From Opitutales bacterium (GTDB lineage: Bacteria; Verrucomicrobiota; Verrucomicrobiia; Opitutales; Oceanipulchritudinaceae), in contig SLNJ01000051.1 in assembly GCA_007133065.1 (NCBI GenBank), positions 1-34,384 of the forward strand: a stretch of DNA of 34,384 nucleotides, given 5' to 3'. This document shows, one piece after another, positions 1 through 8,527 of this stretch. The position numbers and the translations under genes are program-made. Numbering within the stretch: position 1 is the stretch's first letter; each line of letters begins with the position of its first letter. The notes below the pieces were generated by a model. It made no database searches. It was not told the DNA's origin and saw only the letters and a program-made list of their open reading frames with translations.

Positions 1-436
1 CGTAGACCACCACGCATCCAGACTCGATCGCGGCGATGGCTTCCGCCAGGGTCCGCACCCGCGAAGGGCTGATGAAATCCGCGAGTTCGAGGCGTGTCAT
101 CTGTCCGAAAACCGGGTCGTCCCCACCCAGGTCGGAGGCGCAGAGTCGATCAATTTCCTCCGGCGACTTGAAAACCGAATCGGTTGTGACGTGAAAGGCC
201 ACCGGCCGCAGGCCGGTGCGGAGCGCCGGGATGAGCTCGCGGTCGAGCACTCCCCCGTAGCACTCGATCGCGACGATCGTCTTTCGGCGATTGGACGCGG
301 CCGTGGCTCGTCGCAGCTCGCTGCAGATCTCCTCCCACCCGCGCCGGCATGCGTCGTCGAATCCGGAAACCGGAATGAACGGTTGTTTGTCATATGCGGG
401 GCGGTCGAGCCCGAGTCGTTTCAGGTAGCTGCTCAT
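1..436 (-). CDS. N-terminal part of a sugar-phosphate-operon protein (possibly class I mannose-6-phosphate isomerase-like), cut by the window edge
   Basis: Only the first 145 codons lie in the window; the gene runs off the left edge. The reading frame begins at ATG 436-434, just after an in-frame stop, and is 12 bases beyond the stop of the cupin isomerase gene, so it is the last visible gene of the same operon. The translation starts MSSYLKRLGLDRPAYDKQ and contains a beta-strand-like TIVAIECYGGV segment followed by a DDPVFGQM motif and a VVYG strand. This reads like the P-loop-kinase-like N-terminal domain found ahead of the cupin part in some bacterial class I mannose-6-phosphate isomerases, but that is a recollection of family pattern, not a proven match. 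The catalytic cupin part would lie outside the window. The operon context of sugar kinase and two sugar-phosphate isomerases supports a role in hexose-phosphate metabolism. No strong ribosome binding site is visible. Confidence 0.6.
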   Translation of the reverse strand, partial: MSSYLKRLGLDRPAYDKQPFIPVSGFDDACRRGWEEICSELRRATAASNRRKTIVAIECYGGVLDRELIPALRTGLRPVAFHVTTDSVFKSPEEIDRLCASDLGGDDPVFGQMTRLELADFISPSRVRTLAEAIAAIESGCVVVY

Positions 437-448
437 TGGTATGAATGA

Positions 449-844
449 TCATTCGCCCGTTTCCGGACGCTTGAAATCGTCTTCGTAGCGGGCGATGTCC
501 TCTTGTTGCCAGTTGCCGAAGGCCACTTCGAGCACCCGGCACGGGCGATCTCCGGCGCAGGAGAGGCGGTGCTTTTCGTTGACCGGAATCCAGAGTTCCT
601 CGCCCGGCTCGCAATCGCGAATCGCGTCGCCGATCTGGACCCGGGCCCCGGGATCGAGCACAATCCAAAGCTCGGCCCGTCCGGTATGGCTTTGAAGGGA
701 GAGGCGCTGGCCCGGCTTCACCTCCATGAGGCTGACCGTGCACTCCCGGTTGAATGCGAACTGACGGAAGCTCCCCCAGGGGCGTTCCACGAGAGCGACA
801 TCGGGCTTACGATCGGGTATCGGTTTGGTTGCGTAGTGGGTCAT
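449..844 (-). CDS. Cupin mannose-6-phosphate isomerase (ManC C-terminal-domain type)
   Basis: A 131-residue single-domain cupin that would interconvert mannose-6-phosphate and fructose-6-phosphate in the cytoplasm. It matches the C-terminal isomerase domain of type II phosphomannose isomerases: RPWGSF at residues 21-26, the metal-site strand LSLQSHTGRAELW at 48-60, the IPVNEKHRL strand at 86-94 and the closing EDIARYEDDF at 115-124. The guanylyltransferase domain of ManC is absent, so this is a stand-alone isomerase. The frame is open upstream to 994, but I chose ATG 844-842 because homology to the family begins a few residues later and the upstream translation looks non-coding. It lies between the cupin glucose-6-phosphate isomerase (173-base gap) and the partial gene at the window edge. 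Identification of the family is secure; the exact sugar is inferred. Confidence 0.85.
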   Translation of the reverse strand: MTHYATKPIPDRKPDVALVERPWGSFRQFAFNRECTVSLMEVKPGQRLSLQSHTGRAELWIVLDPGARVQIGDAIRDCEPGEELWIPVNEKHRLSCAGDRPCRVLEVAFGNWQQEDIARYEDDFKRPETGE

Positions 845-1017
845 GGTTTGATGGTGTGGAATTGAGGGTGTAGAGAGGGTGGAGATCCTGAGGTTCCCCA
901 TCCCCGCTGCCAGGAATCTCCCGGCACTCTCCGTCCTCCTGTTCGGTCGAGAAGATAAACAGCTGCCGGCATGAAGTGCCGTGCGTCCGGACACCCAATC
1001 CCTCCGCTCGCGTCGGG

Positions 1018-1602
1018 TTATCCGTTGGGAAAGACATCCTTTCGTTTGCGCAGCGTCGGTTGGCCGTCGATCTCGATGACCACATGGGTGAAATTGCGTT
1101 CGGCGATGGCACCGTAGTCGTGACCGGCGTTCGCCGGGTAGACGCCGAAATAGGTGAGCGGCTCCGAACCGGTGTTGATCGTCCGGTGCGCGGTGTGGCC
1201 GGGCACGTAGACCAGTTTCCCGGAGCCGAGCGGTTCCATGCGGACATTGCCGCCTGCTTCGTCCTCAAGGAGCATGACTCCGTCACCGGCCAGCCCGATA
1301 TACACCTCGGCCGCTTCGCGTGTCGTGTGGAGGTGTCCCTTGGTCAGAAAATACTCTCCACCAACCTTCCCCGGGTAGAGGATGCCAAGACCGAGGTGCA
1401 GGTCGCCGGGGCCATCGGCCGGTTCGATCGCCATGACACGGTAGAGCACCGGATCATCGCGCTCAAGGAGAAGGTCGACGGCTGCTGGGTCTCCGAAGAC
1501 ATCGCGCAGCTGACTGAGCCGGCGTTCCACCGTGGATCCGCGGCTGAGCGTCGCGGATTCCGGGCAGTAGGCGGCTGCGAGTTCCTTGAACTGTTCTAGC
1601 AT
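1018..1602 (-). CDS. Cupin-type (archaeal-type) glucose-6-phosphate isomerase
   Basis: A 194-residue protein of the cupin phosphoglucose isomerase family (the type described from Pyrococcus and Thermococcus), a metal-dependent enzyme unrelated to the classical Pgi. It interconverts glucose-6-phosphate and fructose-6-phosphate. The metal site is intact: H90, H92 and E99 in KGHLHTTREAAEVY and H139 in VPGHTAHR. The family hallmark near the C-terminus, YPANAGHDYGAIAER, is also present. The start ATG 1602-1600 overlaps the stop of the kinase gene by 7 bases (ATGCTAG), and AAAGGA lies a suitable distance upstream within the end of the kinase gene, so the two are translationally coupled. The longer open frame to 1785 is a shadow of the kinase gene. 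Presence of this enzyme in a bacterium suggests either an accessory sugar pathway or replacement of the classical Pgi; the window cannot tell which. Confidence 0.9.
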   Translation of the reverse strand: MLEQFKELAAAYCPESATLSRGSTVERRLSQLRDVFGDPAAVDLLLERDDPVLYRVMAIEPADGPGDLHLGLGILYPGKVGGEYFLTKGHLHTTREAAEVYIGLAGDGVMLLEDEAGGNVRMEPLGSGKLVYVPGHTAHRTINTGSEPLTYFGVYPANAGHDYGAIAERNFTHVVIEIDGQPTLRKRKDVFPNG

Positions 1603-2573
1603 GGTAACAATCCTTTGTTCAGCGATTCGAGAAACCGGTCCTCCGCGTCGTCGCGCACGAGGCGACGCGCTTCGAGCGCGGCGCCTTGAACGGGGGTCAG
1701 CGTTGCCGTTTGCATGGCGGCTTTTGGAACCCGGCGCCGAATCGCCTCGCATAAATGGGACTGAAACGGTTCGCCGGAGCTCCACAACCCACCCGAAACG
1801 ACAACGGGGGGCTCATGCAATCCCAATCGATCCGCCGCTGTCTGCACCATCTCCGCCAGCCCTTCGGTTCCCGCCGCAAGAATCCCCGCCGCGGTCGCAT
1901 CCCCCGCCCGGACAAGATCCATGACCACGGGGGCAAGCGTTGCGATTTCGTCGCGCTTCATCCCGGTCCCGTGGACGCGGGCCAGGAAATCCCGGATGTC
2001 GTCGATCTCGATCGCTCGAAAAATCGTCTCCCTGAGATTCGACGGCGGCAGGCGTCCATCGGCCTGCCGCACGGCCGCCTTGAGGGCTTCCACCCCCATC
2101 CAGTAGGCGCTCCCCACATCGTCGACGAGCGCTCCCCATCCGCCGCACTGAACCGCGTGCCCCGACTCATTACGGCCATAGCACGAGGAGCCGGTCCCCG
2201 CGATCAGCGCGATCCCCGATGCACCGGCAAGCCCCCCGGTCAGTGCGATCCGGATATCGTGGCCGATTCCGACTTTGGTCTTCGGGGTCAGTCCGAGCGG
2301 CTCGATCGCCCGCTCAATCGCCTCGTGGTCGCTCCGGTTCACGACTCCGGCCATCCCCAGAAAGATGGACGTCAGTTGGTTTCGATCGACGTTCGCCTGG
2401 TTCAGTGCCGTGTCGATCACCTCCACAAGCGCCCGCGCCGTCCCATCCACTCCCGCGTGATGGTAGTTGGAGGAGCCGGCGGTTCCGATGCCGCAGACCC
2501 GGCCCTCGTTATTCGCGAGGAGCGCGCGCGTCGAGGTTCCACCGCCGTCGATGCCGAGATAGTAATCGCTCAC
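1596..2573 (-). CDS. BadF/BadG/BcrA/BcrD-family sugar kinase (N-acetylglucosamine kinase-like)
   Basis: A 325-residue ASKHA-fold kinase. The phosphate-1 loop is LGIDGGGTSTRALL at residues 6-19, followed by the phosphate-2-type stretch GIALIAGTGSSCYG and the conserved GGWGALVDDVGSAYW segment; the adenosine motif VVVSGGLW lies near residue 260. This pattern is that of N-acetylglucosamine kinases and related BadF-type ATPases, so it probably phosphorylates a hexose or amino sugar in the cytoplasm. The start is GTG 2573-2571, giving a protein that begins one residue before the beta-strand leading to the phosphate loop. It is the first gene of the minus-strand operon and overlaps the following isomerase gene by 7 bases. 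A fitting job is to make the phosphorylated sugar that the two isomerases pass to glycolysis. The substrate is inferred, not shown. Divergently placed against the large plus-strand gene at 2844. Confidence 0.85.
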   Translation of the reverse strand: MSDYYLGIDGGGTSTRALLANNEGRVCGIGTAGSSNYHHAGVDGTARALVEVIDTALNQANVDRNQLTSIFLGMAGVVNRSDHEAIERAIEPLGLTPKTKVGIGHDIRIALTGGLAGASGIALIAGTGSSCYGRNESGHAVQCGGWGALVDDVGSAYWMGVEALKAAVRQADGRLPPSNLRETIFRAIEIDDIRDFLARVHGTGMKRDEIATLAPVVMDLVRAGDATAAGILAAGTEGLAEMVQTAADRLGLHEPPVVVSGGLWSSGEPFQSHLCEAIRRRVPKAAMQTATLTPVQGAALEARRLVRDDAEDRFLESLNKGLLPC

Positions 2574-2660
2574 AGGGCCGCTATGAGATGCAAGCCGGGA
2601 TAGCGTTGTCGATTTCTTTTTGGAACAAGGAGTGAGCGCTCAGGGCGGAGACGTATCGCT

Positions 2661-2690
2661 TTGACAACCGATTCGACGGGCCCCTAACCT
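2661..2690 (+). promoter_or_regulatory. Possible sigma-70-like promoter ahead of the PQQ-propeller gene
   Basis: The 270-base divergent gap between the kinase and the large secreted protein holds a perfect TTGACA at 2661-2666 and TAACCT at 2685-2690, separated by 18 bases. It points towards the plus-strand gene at 2844 and would leave a leader of about 145 bases. The -10 element is a poor match and PVC promoters are not well defined, so this is only a candidate. Confidence 0.3.
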
Positions 2691-2843
2691 GGCGGTAGCG
2701 GTTGGGGTGCATCATCACGAGGCATTGCGAACGCTGCGTGGGGTCGACTCGCCGACGGCAACCGCCGCACGCGCGATTCGATTGCAGAGCAATGGGGTGA
2801 TCGGTTGCGGTACAAGCAGTAACAACGAGAGGAGTATGAATCG

Positions 2844-5800
2844 ATGAACGGATCTTGGGCACACACGAAGACAAGGGGAGGTTTCTGGAGGCAGCGCCCC
2901 GCCACAACGCCGTTGAACCGGCTTGGGTTCCGGGTTTGGCGTTACCGGCTCGCCGGAGTCGTTGTCGGAGTCGGACTTCTGGGCGGAAGCGCATCCGGCA
3001 CGGATGCGGGCGGCGGACCGGTTTCGGAAATCGCGCTTGAGTTTCCCGCTCGGGGGGACGCGGTGGCTGTGGGGACATCGGGGCTGCAGACCGGTGCCGG
3101 GACGATTGAATTTCTGACCTATCCCGCCTCTCTTCAGCCCGACGCCTTTTTCTTCGGGCATCAGGAGCCCGAGGAAGTATGGCGCAACCGCATCCAGGTC
3201 AAGGTGGACGGGGATTCCTGGGCGGTCGGCTTCGGTGCGAACGCAAGGCTGCTTACCGGCATTGCGCCGATACGGATGCGGGAGTGGCAGCGAGTGAGCG
3301 TTGCCTGGGACTCGGAGAGCGTTCGGTTCTATGTGGATGGCAATCTCAAAGGCGAAGCGCCGCACCCCGGTGGGTTCGATGCGATCGCTGAAACCATGTA
3401 TTTGATGAACGCCGGACTTCCCCTGGAAAACGCGAACGGTGCTAAAGGGATGCTGCAGGATGTTCGTGCCTGGAATCACGCACGTGGTGAGGCGGAGATC
3501 CTCGCGGACCGATTTTCCTCTCTTAAGGGAAACGAACCCGGGCTGGTGGGCTACTGGCCGTTGGATGACGGCGCCGGTACCACCGTGCGTAATCTGGCCG
3601 GTGAAAACGACGGCCGATTCATCGGCAATCCACACTGGGTTCTCGCCCGGCCGTTTGTGAGCGATCTCACCAGGCATCGGGAGTTCGAGCGCGGCAGAAC
3701 GGTTGTGCTGGGACCGGTTGAGCCGCGTGATCCACGGGGCAAGGTCTCCTATCAGTGGTACTTCGACGGGGAACCGATTGCCGGCGCTACCGGGAATGCT
3801 CTGACCGTTTCTGAAATGACGGAAGCGGACATCGGAACCTATCATGTCGTGATCGACGACGAGCGGGCGCTGACTCCGATTCGGTCGAGCCGGGTGCGGG
3901 TGGCGAAACCCGACTGGCCGATGTGGCGGTTTGATGCGGCCCGGAGTGCGGATACCCCGCACGAACTGGCACCGGTGTTGCATTTGCAGTGGGTGCGGGA
4001 GCTTCCGGCGCCCGAGCGGGCGTGGCGACATCAATGGGATCACCGGGGCAAGCTCGACTTCGACCTCTCCTACGCACCGGTTGTCAAGGAGGGACGGATT
4101 TTCGTGCCCTCGAATGCTACGGATAGTGTTACCGCGTATGGCATCGACGACGGCGCCGAAATGTGGCGGTTCTACACCGGCGGGCCTGTGCGCCTTGCGC
4201 CCGCTGCATGGAACGGGCGGGTTTTCTTTGTCTCGGACGACGGGTATCTTTACTGCGTGGACTCGGGATCGGGCGAATTGCTGTGGGCGTTTCGCGGCGG
4301 ACCGTCCGACCACCGTCTGCTCGGTAACGAGCGAATCATCAGCTTCTGGCCGGCCCGCGGTGGACCGGTGGTCAGCGATGGCACGGTCTACTTTTCTGCT
4401 GGCATCTGGCCGTTGCATGGGGTGTTCATTTACGCCCTCGACGCGAAGACCGGCGAGGTGGTGTGGGTCAACGACTCCACCAGTTCGGATTATGTCCCGT
4501 TGCCCCACGGAGGGGCGTATGGGTACGGCGGGCTTGTGCCGCAGGGGTACCTTGCGGTGGATGAGGACCGGCTGATTGTTTCCGGTGGACGCGGGCCATC
4601 CGCGGTTTTCGATCGGGAGACCGGAGCGTCCATTGAGATCGACCCTCGCAAGGACCATAAAGGTGGCGGTGGGTACGGCGTTCACAGTGAAGGCATGGGC
4701 GTTCGCCGGAACACGATGCTGCAAGACCGCCTCGCAGCCGTACGCGATGAGATCGCGGGGGATGTCTTCTACAAGCTCGCCGCCCGCGACCGGCTGTTTG
4801 TTACGACCAAGGACGGAACCCTTTATTGCTTCGGACCCGAGGAACGGGTTCCGCGGCGCCATGCGCATCGTCCAACGCCGCTGGATTCACCCGCGGGCAA
4901 CTCGGGACAGGTCGTTGGTGCACTGCTCGAGGAACTGGACGAATCTGAAGGCTATGCGCTCGTGCTCGGAGCGGGCTCCGGCGACCTCGCGCGGGCACTG
5001 CTCAAGCAGAGCGCCCTCCGGGTTCTGGTGGTCGAACCGGATCCCGAACGCGTGCGGACCCTGCGCGACGAACTGGTCGATGCGGGGATGTACGGACGCC
5101 GGGCGTCCGTCGTCGAATCGGATCCGGCGACGTTTTCCGTGCAGCCGTATCTGTTCAGTCTGGTGCTCAGCGAGGATGTCGAAGCGGCGGGGATCGGTTC
5201 CGATGCCGCGACCCTGGAATCGGTGCTGGACCGGTTGCGACCATACGGCGGGCTCGCCTGGCTCGGTGCGTCACCGGAGCGTCTTTCTCCAATATACGAA
5301 TCCGCCGCCGCGGTAGCGCCCGACCAGGTGGTGGTATCGCCGCGCCCCGGGCACCTTTTCGCCCGTCGCGCCGGTCCCCTGACCGGAGCCGGCCAGTGGA
5401 CTCACCAGCATCATGACGAGGCGAACACCATGTTATCGCTGGATGAACGCGTTCGGCTGCCGTTGGGCCTGCTCTGGTTCGGCGGTCCCGGCAACGACAA
5501 CATCCTCCCGCGGCACGCGGGCGGTCCGCGGCCGCAGATCGCCGCCGGGCGCCAGGTCTTTCTCGGAGTCGAAACAATCAGCGCACGCTGCGTGTACACC
5601 GGTCGGGAGCTGTGGGAGCGTGCGTTCCCGGGGATCGGCCACCCGTTCACCGATATGGAATTGGAGGAACGGTGGGCGGAAGGCGAAGAGGTATACATGA
5701 CCAATATCCCCGGAGCCACCTACATCGGAAGCCCATTCGTCACGCTTCCAGACAGTATTTACCTGCGGTACGGCGGCCGGATCCACCGGCTCGATCCGGC

Positions 5801-7262
5801 AACCGGTGAGACGAGCGACGCGTTCGAACTCCCCGGCCGGAGCGTGGTTGAGATCTACGGTGATGAAGCGCCCGACTGGGGGCATTTAAGCGTCCAGGGC
5901 GATCTCCTGATCGCGACGGCGGAGCCTCATATTTTCGAGGACCAGGAACTCGGTTGGACCGAGAGCTACAGCGGCACATCGAGCCGGCGTATCGTGGTGA
6001 TGGATCGCCACACCGGAGCGGTGCAGTGGGAGCGGGAAGCGCGAATCGGGTTCCGGCACAACGCGATTGTCGCGGCGAACGATACGCTCTACCTGATCGA
6101 CGGACTTTCAGAGAACGCCTTGGAGCACTTGATGCGCCGGGGAATAGAGTCCGCGGAAGCATCGGAAGTGTTCGCTCTGGACCTGGGCTCGGGCGCGGTG
6201 CGCTGGCGCACGGACAGCAACGTATTCGGAACATTCCTGATCTATGCCGCGGAACATGAGATCCTCATCGAGGGCGGCAGCCAGGACCTGCGGCGCACGC
6301 TCGAGGATGAACCGAGACGGATGACCGCCCGCCGCGGCGCCGACGGCGCGATTCTGTGGGAGCGGAGCGGGGATTTCACACTGCCGGGAGTGGTGCGGGG
6401 TGAGATGCTGATCCCCGGCCGGCCGGGGACGGCGCGCTCGATTTTGACCGGTGAGGACTGGATGCGCGAGCAACCCCACACCGGTGAACGTAGCGGTTGG
6501 AGCTACAGCCGGGCCTACGGATGCAACACCCTGAACGCCAGCGTACACCTGCTCATGTACCGGAGCGGATACGCCGGATTCTTCGACCTTGAGCACGATA
6601 CCGGTACGGGAACCTTCGGCGGCTTTCGTTCCGGCTGCACCGCGAACATGATTGCGGCCGACGGCGTGCTCAACGCCCTCGATTACACGCGCACCTGTAC
6701 GTGCAGTTACCCGCACCAGACCTCGCTCGCCATGGTTCATATGCCGGGCGACTCCAATATCGAAGTATGGACCCGCTACGACGCTTCGCCGCCCGATCCG
6801 GAGGGATACGGGCTCAACTTCGGGGCTCCGGGCCGACGGGTCGATGCATCGAACCGCGTCTGGCACGATTTCTCCGGCACTCACCGGCGCCATCCCTCGG
6901 CAATCTCTCCGGATGAAGGCGGCATCGACTGGGTTGGCGCCTCCGCGTGGGAGATCAACGGAGAGGAGATCATCGCGATCGACGATCTTCTCCCCACCGG
7001 CTACACGGTGAAACTCCATTTCGCCGAACTCGAAGCGGGAGTTGCTGCCGGGCAAAGGGTTTTCGATGTGATCATCAACGGCGAAGAGCGGTTGCGCGGG
7101 TTCGACATCGTCGCCGAAGCGGCCGGCTGCCTGCGCGGGATTGTGAAGGAGTTCTCGGTCAATGTCGCATCGAGCATGACCATCGAACTCCGCAGATCAA
7201 CCGGCTCAGAGCGCGCACCGATGATCAATGGCATTGAGCTGATAGCGGGGGAGGGGGGCTGA
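2844..7262 (+). CDS. Large secreted PQQ-like beta-propeller protein with LamG-like, Ig-like, methyltransferase-fold and malectin-like segments
   Basis: A 1472-residue mosaic protein. An extended basic N-terminus leads into a hydrophobic stretch, AGVVVGVGLLGGSASG (about residues 38-53), that looks like a signal peptide. Residues about 60-265 are a LamG/concanavalin-like domain ending in LVGYWPLDDGAGTT; about 270-355 are Ig-like (YQWYFDGEPIAG); from about 356 comes a PQQ-type propeller (DWPMWRFDAARSADT). The propeller is interrupted at about 684-835 by a Rossmann-type segment with the SAM-methyltransferase motif LVLGAGSGDLARALL and an acidic VVEPDPER strand. The propeller resumes to about 1310, and a malectin-like domain with VKLHFAELEAG closes the protein. 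Cysteines C1227, C1265, C1285 and C1287 (RTCTCSYPH) lie in a stretch that I recall as conserved in planctomycete/verrucomicrobial relatives. GAGAGGAG sits 9 bases before ATG 2844. Function unknown; it may bind sugars or act in extracytoplasmic redox chemistry. It leads the plus-strand operon that includes the ABC genes. Confidence 0.8.
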   Translation: MNGSWAHTKTRGGFWRQRPATTPLNRLGFRVWRYRLAGVVVGVGLLGGSASGTDAGGGPVSEIALEFPARGDAVAVGTSGLQTGAGTIEFLTYPASLQPDAFFFGHQEPEEVWRNRIQVKVDGDSWAVGFGANARLLTGIAPIRMREWQRVSVAWDSESVRFYVDGNLKGEAPHPGGFDAIAETMYLMNAGLPLENANGAKGMLQDVRAWNHARGEAEILADRFSSLKGNEPGLVGYWPLDDGAGTTVRNLAGENDGRFIGNPHWVLARPFVSDLTRHREFERGRTVVLGPVEPRDPRGKVSYQWYFDGEPIAGATGNALTVSEMTEADIGTYHVVIDDERALTPIRSSRVRVAKPDWPMWRFDAARSADTPHELAPVLHLQWVRELPAPERAWRHQWDHRGKLDFDLSYAPVVKEGRIFVPSNATDSVTAYGIDDGAEMWRFYTGGPVRLAPAAWNGRVFFVSDDGYLYCVDSGSGELLWAFRGGPSDHRLLGNERIISFWPARGGPVVSDGTVYFSAGIWPLHGVFIYALDAKTGEVVWVNDSTSSDYVPLPHGGAYGYGGLVPQGYLAVDEDRLIVSGGRGPSAVFDRETGASIEIDPRKDHKGGGGYGVHSEGMGVRRNTMLQDRLAAVRDEIAGDVFYKLAARDRLFVTTKDGTLYCFGPEERVPRRHAHRPTPLDSPAGNSGQVVGALLEELDESEGYALVLGAGSGDLARALLKQSALRVLVVEPDPERVRTLRDELVDAGMYGRRASVVESDPATFSVQPYLFSLVLSEDVEAAGIGSDAATLESVLDRLRPYGGLAWLGASPERLSPIYESAAAVAPDQVVVSPRPGHLFARRAGPLTGAGQWTHQHHDEANTMLSLDERVRLPLGLLWFGGPGNDNILPRHAGGPRPQIAAGRQVFLGVETISARCVYTGRELWERAFPGIGHPFTDMELEERWAEGEEVYMTNIPGATYIGSPFVTLPDSIYLRYGGRIHRLDPATGETSDAFELPGRSVVEIYGDEAPDWGHLSVQGDLLIATAEPHIFEDQELGWTESYSGTSSRRIVVMDRHTGAVQWEREARIGFRHNAIVAANDTLYLIDGLSENALEHLMRRGIESAEASEVFALDLGSGAVRWRTDSNVFGTFLIYAAEHEILIEGGSQDLRRTLEDEPRRMTARRGADGAILWERSGDFTLPGVVRGEMLIPGRPGTARSILTGEDWMREQPHTGERSGWSYSRAYGCNTLNASVHLLMYRSGYAGFFDLEHDTGTGTFGGFRSGCTANMIAADGVLNALDYTRTCTCSYPHQTSLAMVHMPGDSNIEVWTRYDASPPDPEGYGLNFGAPGRRVDASNRVWHDFSGTHRRHPSAISPDEGGIDWVGASAWEINGEEIIAIDDLLPTGYTVKLHFAELEAGVAAGQRVFDVIINGEERLRGFDIVAEAAGCLRGIVKEFSVNVASSMTIELRRSTGSERAPMINGIELIAGEGG

Positions 7263-7485
7263 TCACGGGAGCTCCACAGATTGCGAAACGATGGCTTCGG
7301 AGGTTGGCGTGCTCCGACATCGTTTCCGGCGTCGCGCTTGGGATTGTCATCCTCTCCCGTACCGACTCAATCTGCCTCCTCTCCACAACGCGCGCGATCG
7401 CCATGCCGCCGGGAAGTTCATGGAGCTGGCATCTTCGGAATTCGGGCGGCAGGTCTTTGAACGCTACGGCTATAACGTCAGATGA
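7263..7485 (+). pseudogene. Remnant of a solute-binding-protein gene (signal segment plus ModA-like C-terminus, frameshifted)
   Basis: Between the propeller gene and the CPIPVF protein the DNA reads like two ends of one gene with the middle missing. In one frame, 7283-7355 encodes AKRWLRRLACSDIVSGVALG and further hydrophobic residues, a typical basic-plus-hydrophobic N-terminus. In another frame, about 7410-7485 encodes GKFMELASSEFGRQVFERYG followed by a stop, which matches the C-terminal helix pattern of ModA-like binding proteins (compare AEFLAGPASREVFEMYGF in the gene at 10532). No proper start codon precedes the first part. I infer an internal deletion with frameshift. An alternative is a short expressed ORF from ATG 7291 of 64 codons, but its first half does not look like protein. 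Confidence 0.4.
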
Positions 7486-7543
7486 AAATGAAACGCACCC
7501 AGAGGCGGATTCCTGAAACGCGGGATTGCCGGAATCAGATTAC

Positions 7544-8527
7544 ATGAAGCGAATCATACAATACACCGGGATTCGTGCTCCAACCGTGATCGTCCTCGCG
7601 GTGATTGCATCCGTGTCCACCCTCCAAGCTTGTCCGATCCCCGTCTTCCAGTTTGCACTGGAGTATTGGGATTCCGACCGGTTCGAGGTCGAGGTGCGCC
7701 ACGATGGGAGTTTTACGGACGGTCAGCGAGCCGCCTTTGACATCCTGAAGCAGGCGCAACGCGGAAGCAGGGGAGGTCACGCGAACATCAAGCTCATCGA
7801 GCGGGATTATTCGCGGGCGACAATCGCCCCGGCGGCGGACCTGCAGCTCCCCCACCTGGCAGTTCGCTTCCCCCGGCAATCCGGGATTCGCGAGGCACTC
7901 TGGGAAGGACCGCTTGAGACCGGTGTGGTCGAGGCGATCCTGCACTCGCCCATGCGTCAGGCGATCGCGGAACGCCTCATCGATCGAGACGCGGCGGTCT
8001 GGGTATTCCTGGAGAGCGGAAACAGGCGCGCCGACCGACGCGCCCGCCAAACCCTGGAAACCGAGCTCGCCCGGCTCGAGACCATCCTGGAAGTGGCCGA
8101 TCCCTCCGAGATGTACGGTGTCGATCTGGGCGATATCCATACCGATATTGCGTTCAGCCTTTTGACGCTCGGGCGCGAGGATCCGAAGGAAAGCATGCTC
8201 GTTCGTATGCTCCTCGGAAGCGAGCGGGATCTGAAGGAATTCGATGGCAAGCCGATCGCGTTTCCGATCTACGGCCGGGGACTCATCATGTATGCACTGG
8301 TTGGCGAGGGCATCAACGCGAGGACGCTTGCCCGGGCCGGCGAGTTTCTCACCGGACCGTGTTCCTGCCAGATCAAGGCTCTGAATCCGGGCGTCGACAT
8401 CCTGATGTCTTTCGACTGGAACGGACAGGTGGATCGGCGTTCAACATACGATGTTTCCACGGCTTCCCCCGACGCCGGTCAGTTCCTCGACCGTGTCGAC
8501 GAAGCGAAGGAGCGGTTGGAGAAATGA
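7544..8527 (+). CDS. Secreted protein of unknown function with CPIPVF and CSC motifs, companion of the ABC transporter
   Basis: A 327-residue protein with an N-terminal hydrophobic segment (residues 13-28) ending in LQAC, so it is probably exported and could be a lipoprotein with C30 as the modified cysteine. The mature part opens CPIPVFQFALEYW, followed by a strand EVEVRHDG and alternating strands and helices (LPHLAVRFP, AAVWVFLESGN) that suggest a thioredoxin-like fold without a CxxC active site. Near the C-terminus GPCSCQIKALNPG carries C273 and C275, a possible metal or disulphide site. I recall similar proteins in planctomycetes and verrucomicrobia beside FtsX-type permeases, but I cannot assign a function. 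The start ATG 7544 is chosen because the signal segment follows directly; an in-frame TTG at 7526 is possible. The stop overlaps the permease start (ATGA). Confidence 0.75.
   Translation: MKRIIQYTGIRAPTVIVLAVIASVSTLQACPIPVFQFALEYWDSDRFEVEVRHDGSFTDGQRAAFDILKQAQRGSRGGHANIKLIERDYSRATIAPAADLQLPHLAVRFPRQSGIREALWEGPLETGVVEAILHSPMRQAIAERLIDRDAAVWVFLESGNRRADRRARQTLETELARLETILEVADPSEMYGVDLGDIHTDIAFSLLTLGREDPKESMLVRMLLGSERDLKEFDGKPIAFPIYGRGLIMYALVGEGINARTLARAGEFLTGPCSCQIKALNPGVDILMSFDWNGQVDRRSTYDVSTASPDAGQFLDRVDEAKERLEK

Noticed and set aside
2715-4868. 717-codon open frame on the minus strand opposite the propeller gene
   Set aside because: Its translation is rich in Arg, Pro and His and shows no family pattern, while the plus strand has a clear multi-domain protein with signal peptide and ribosome binding site. 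High-GC DNA often leaves the antisense frame open.
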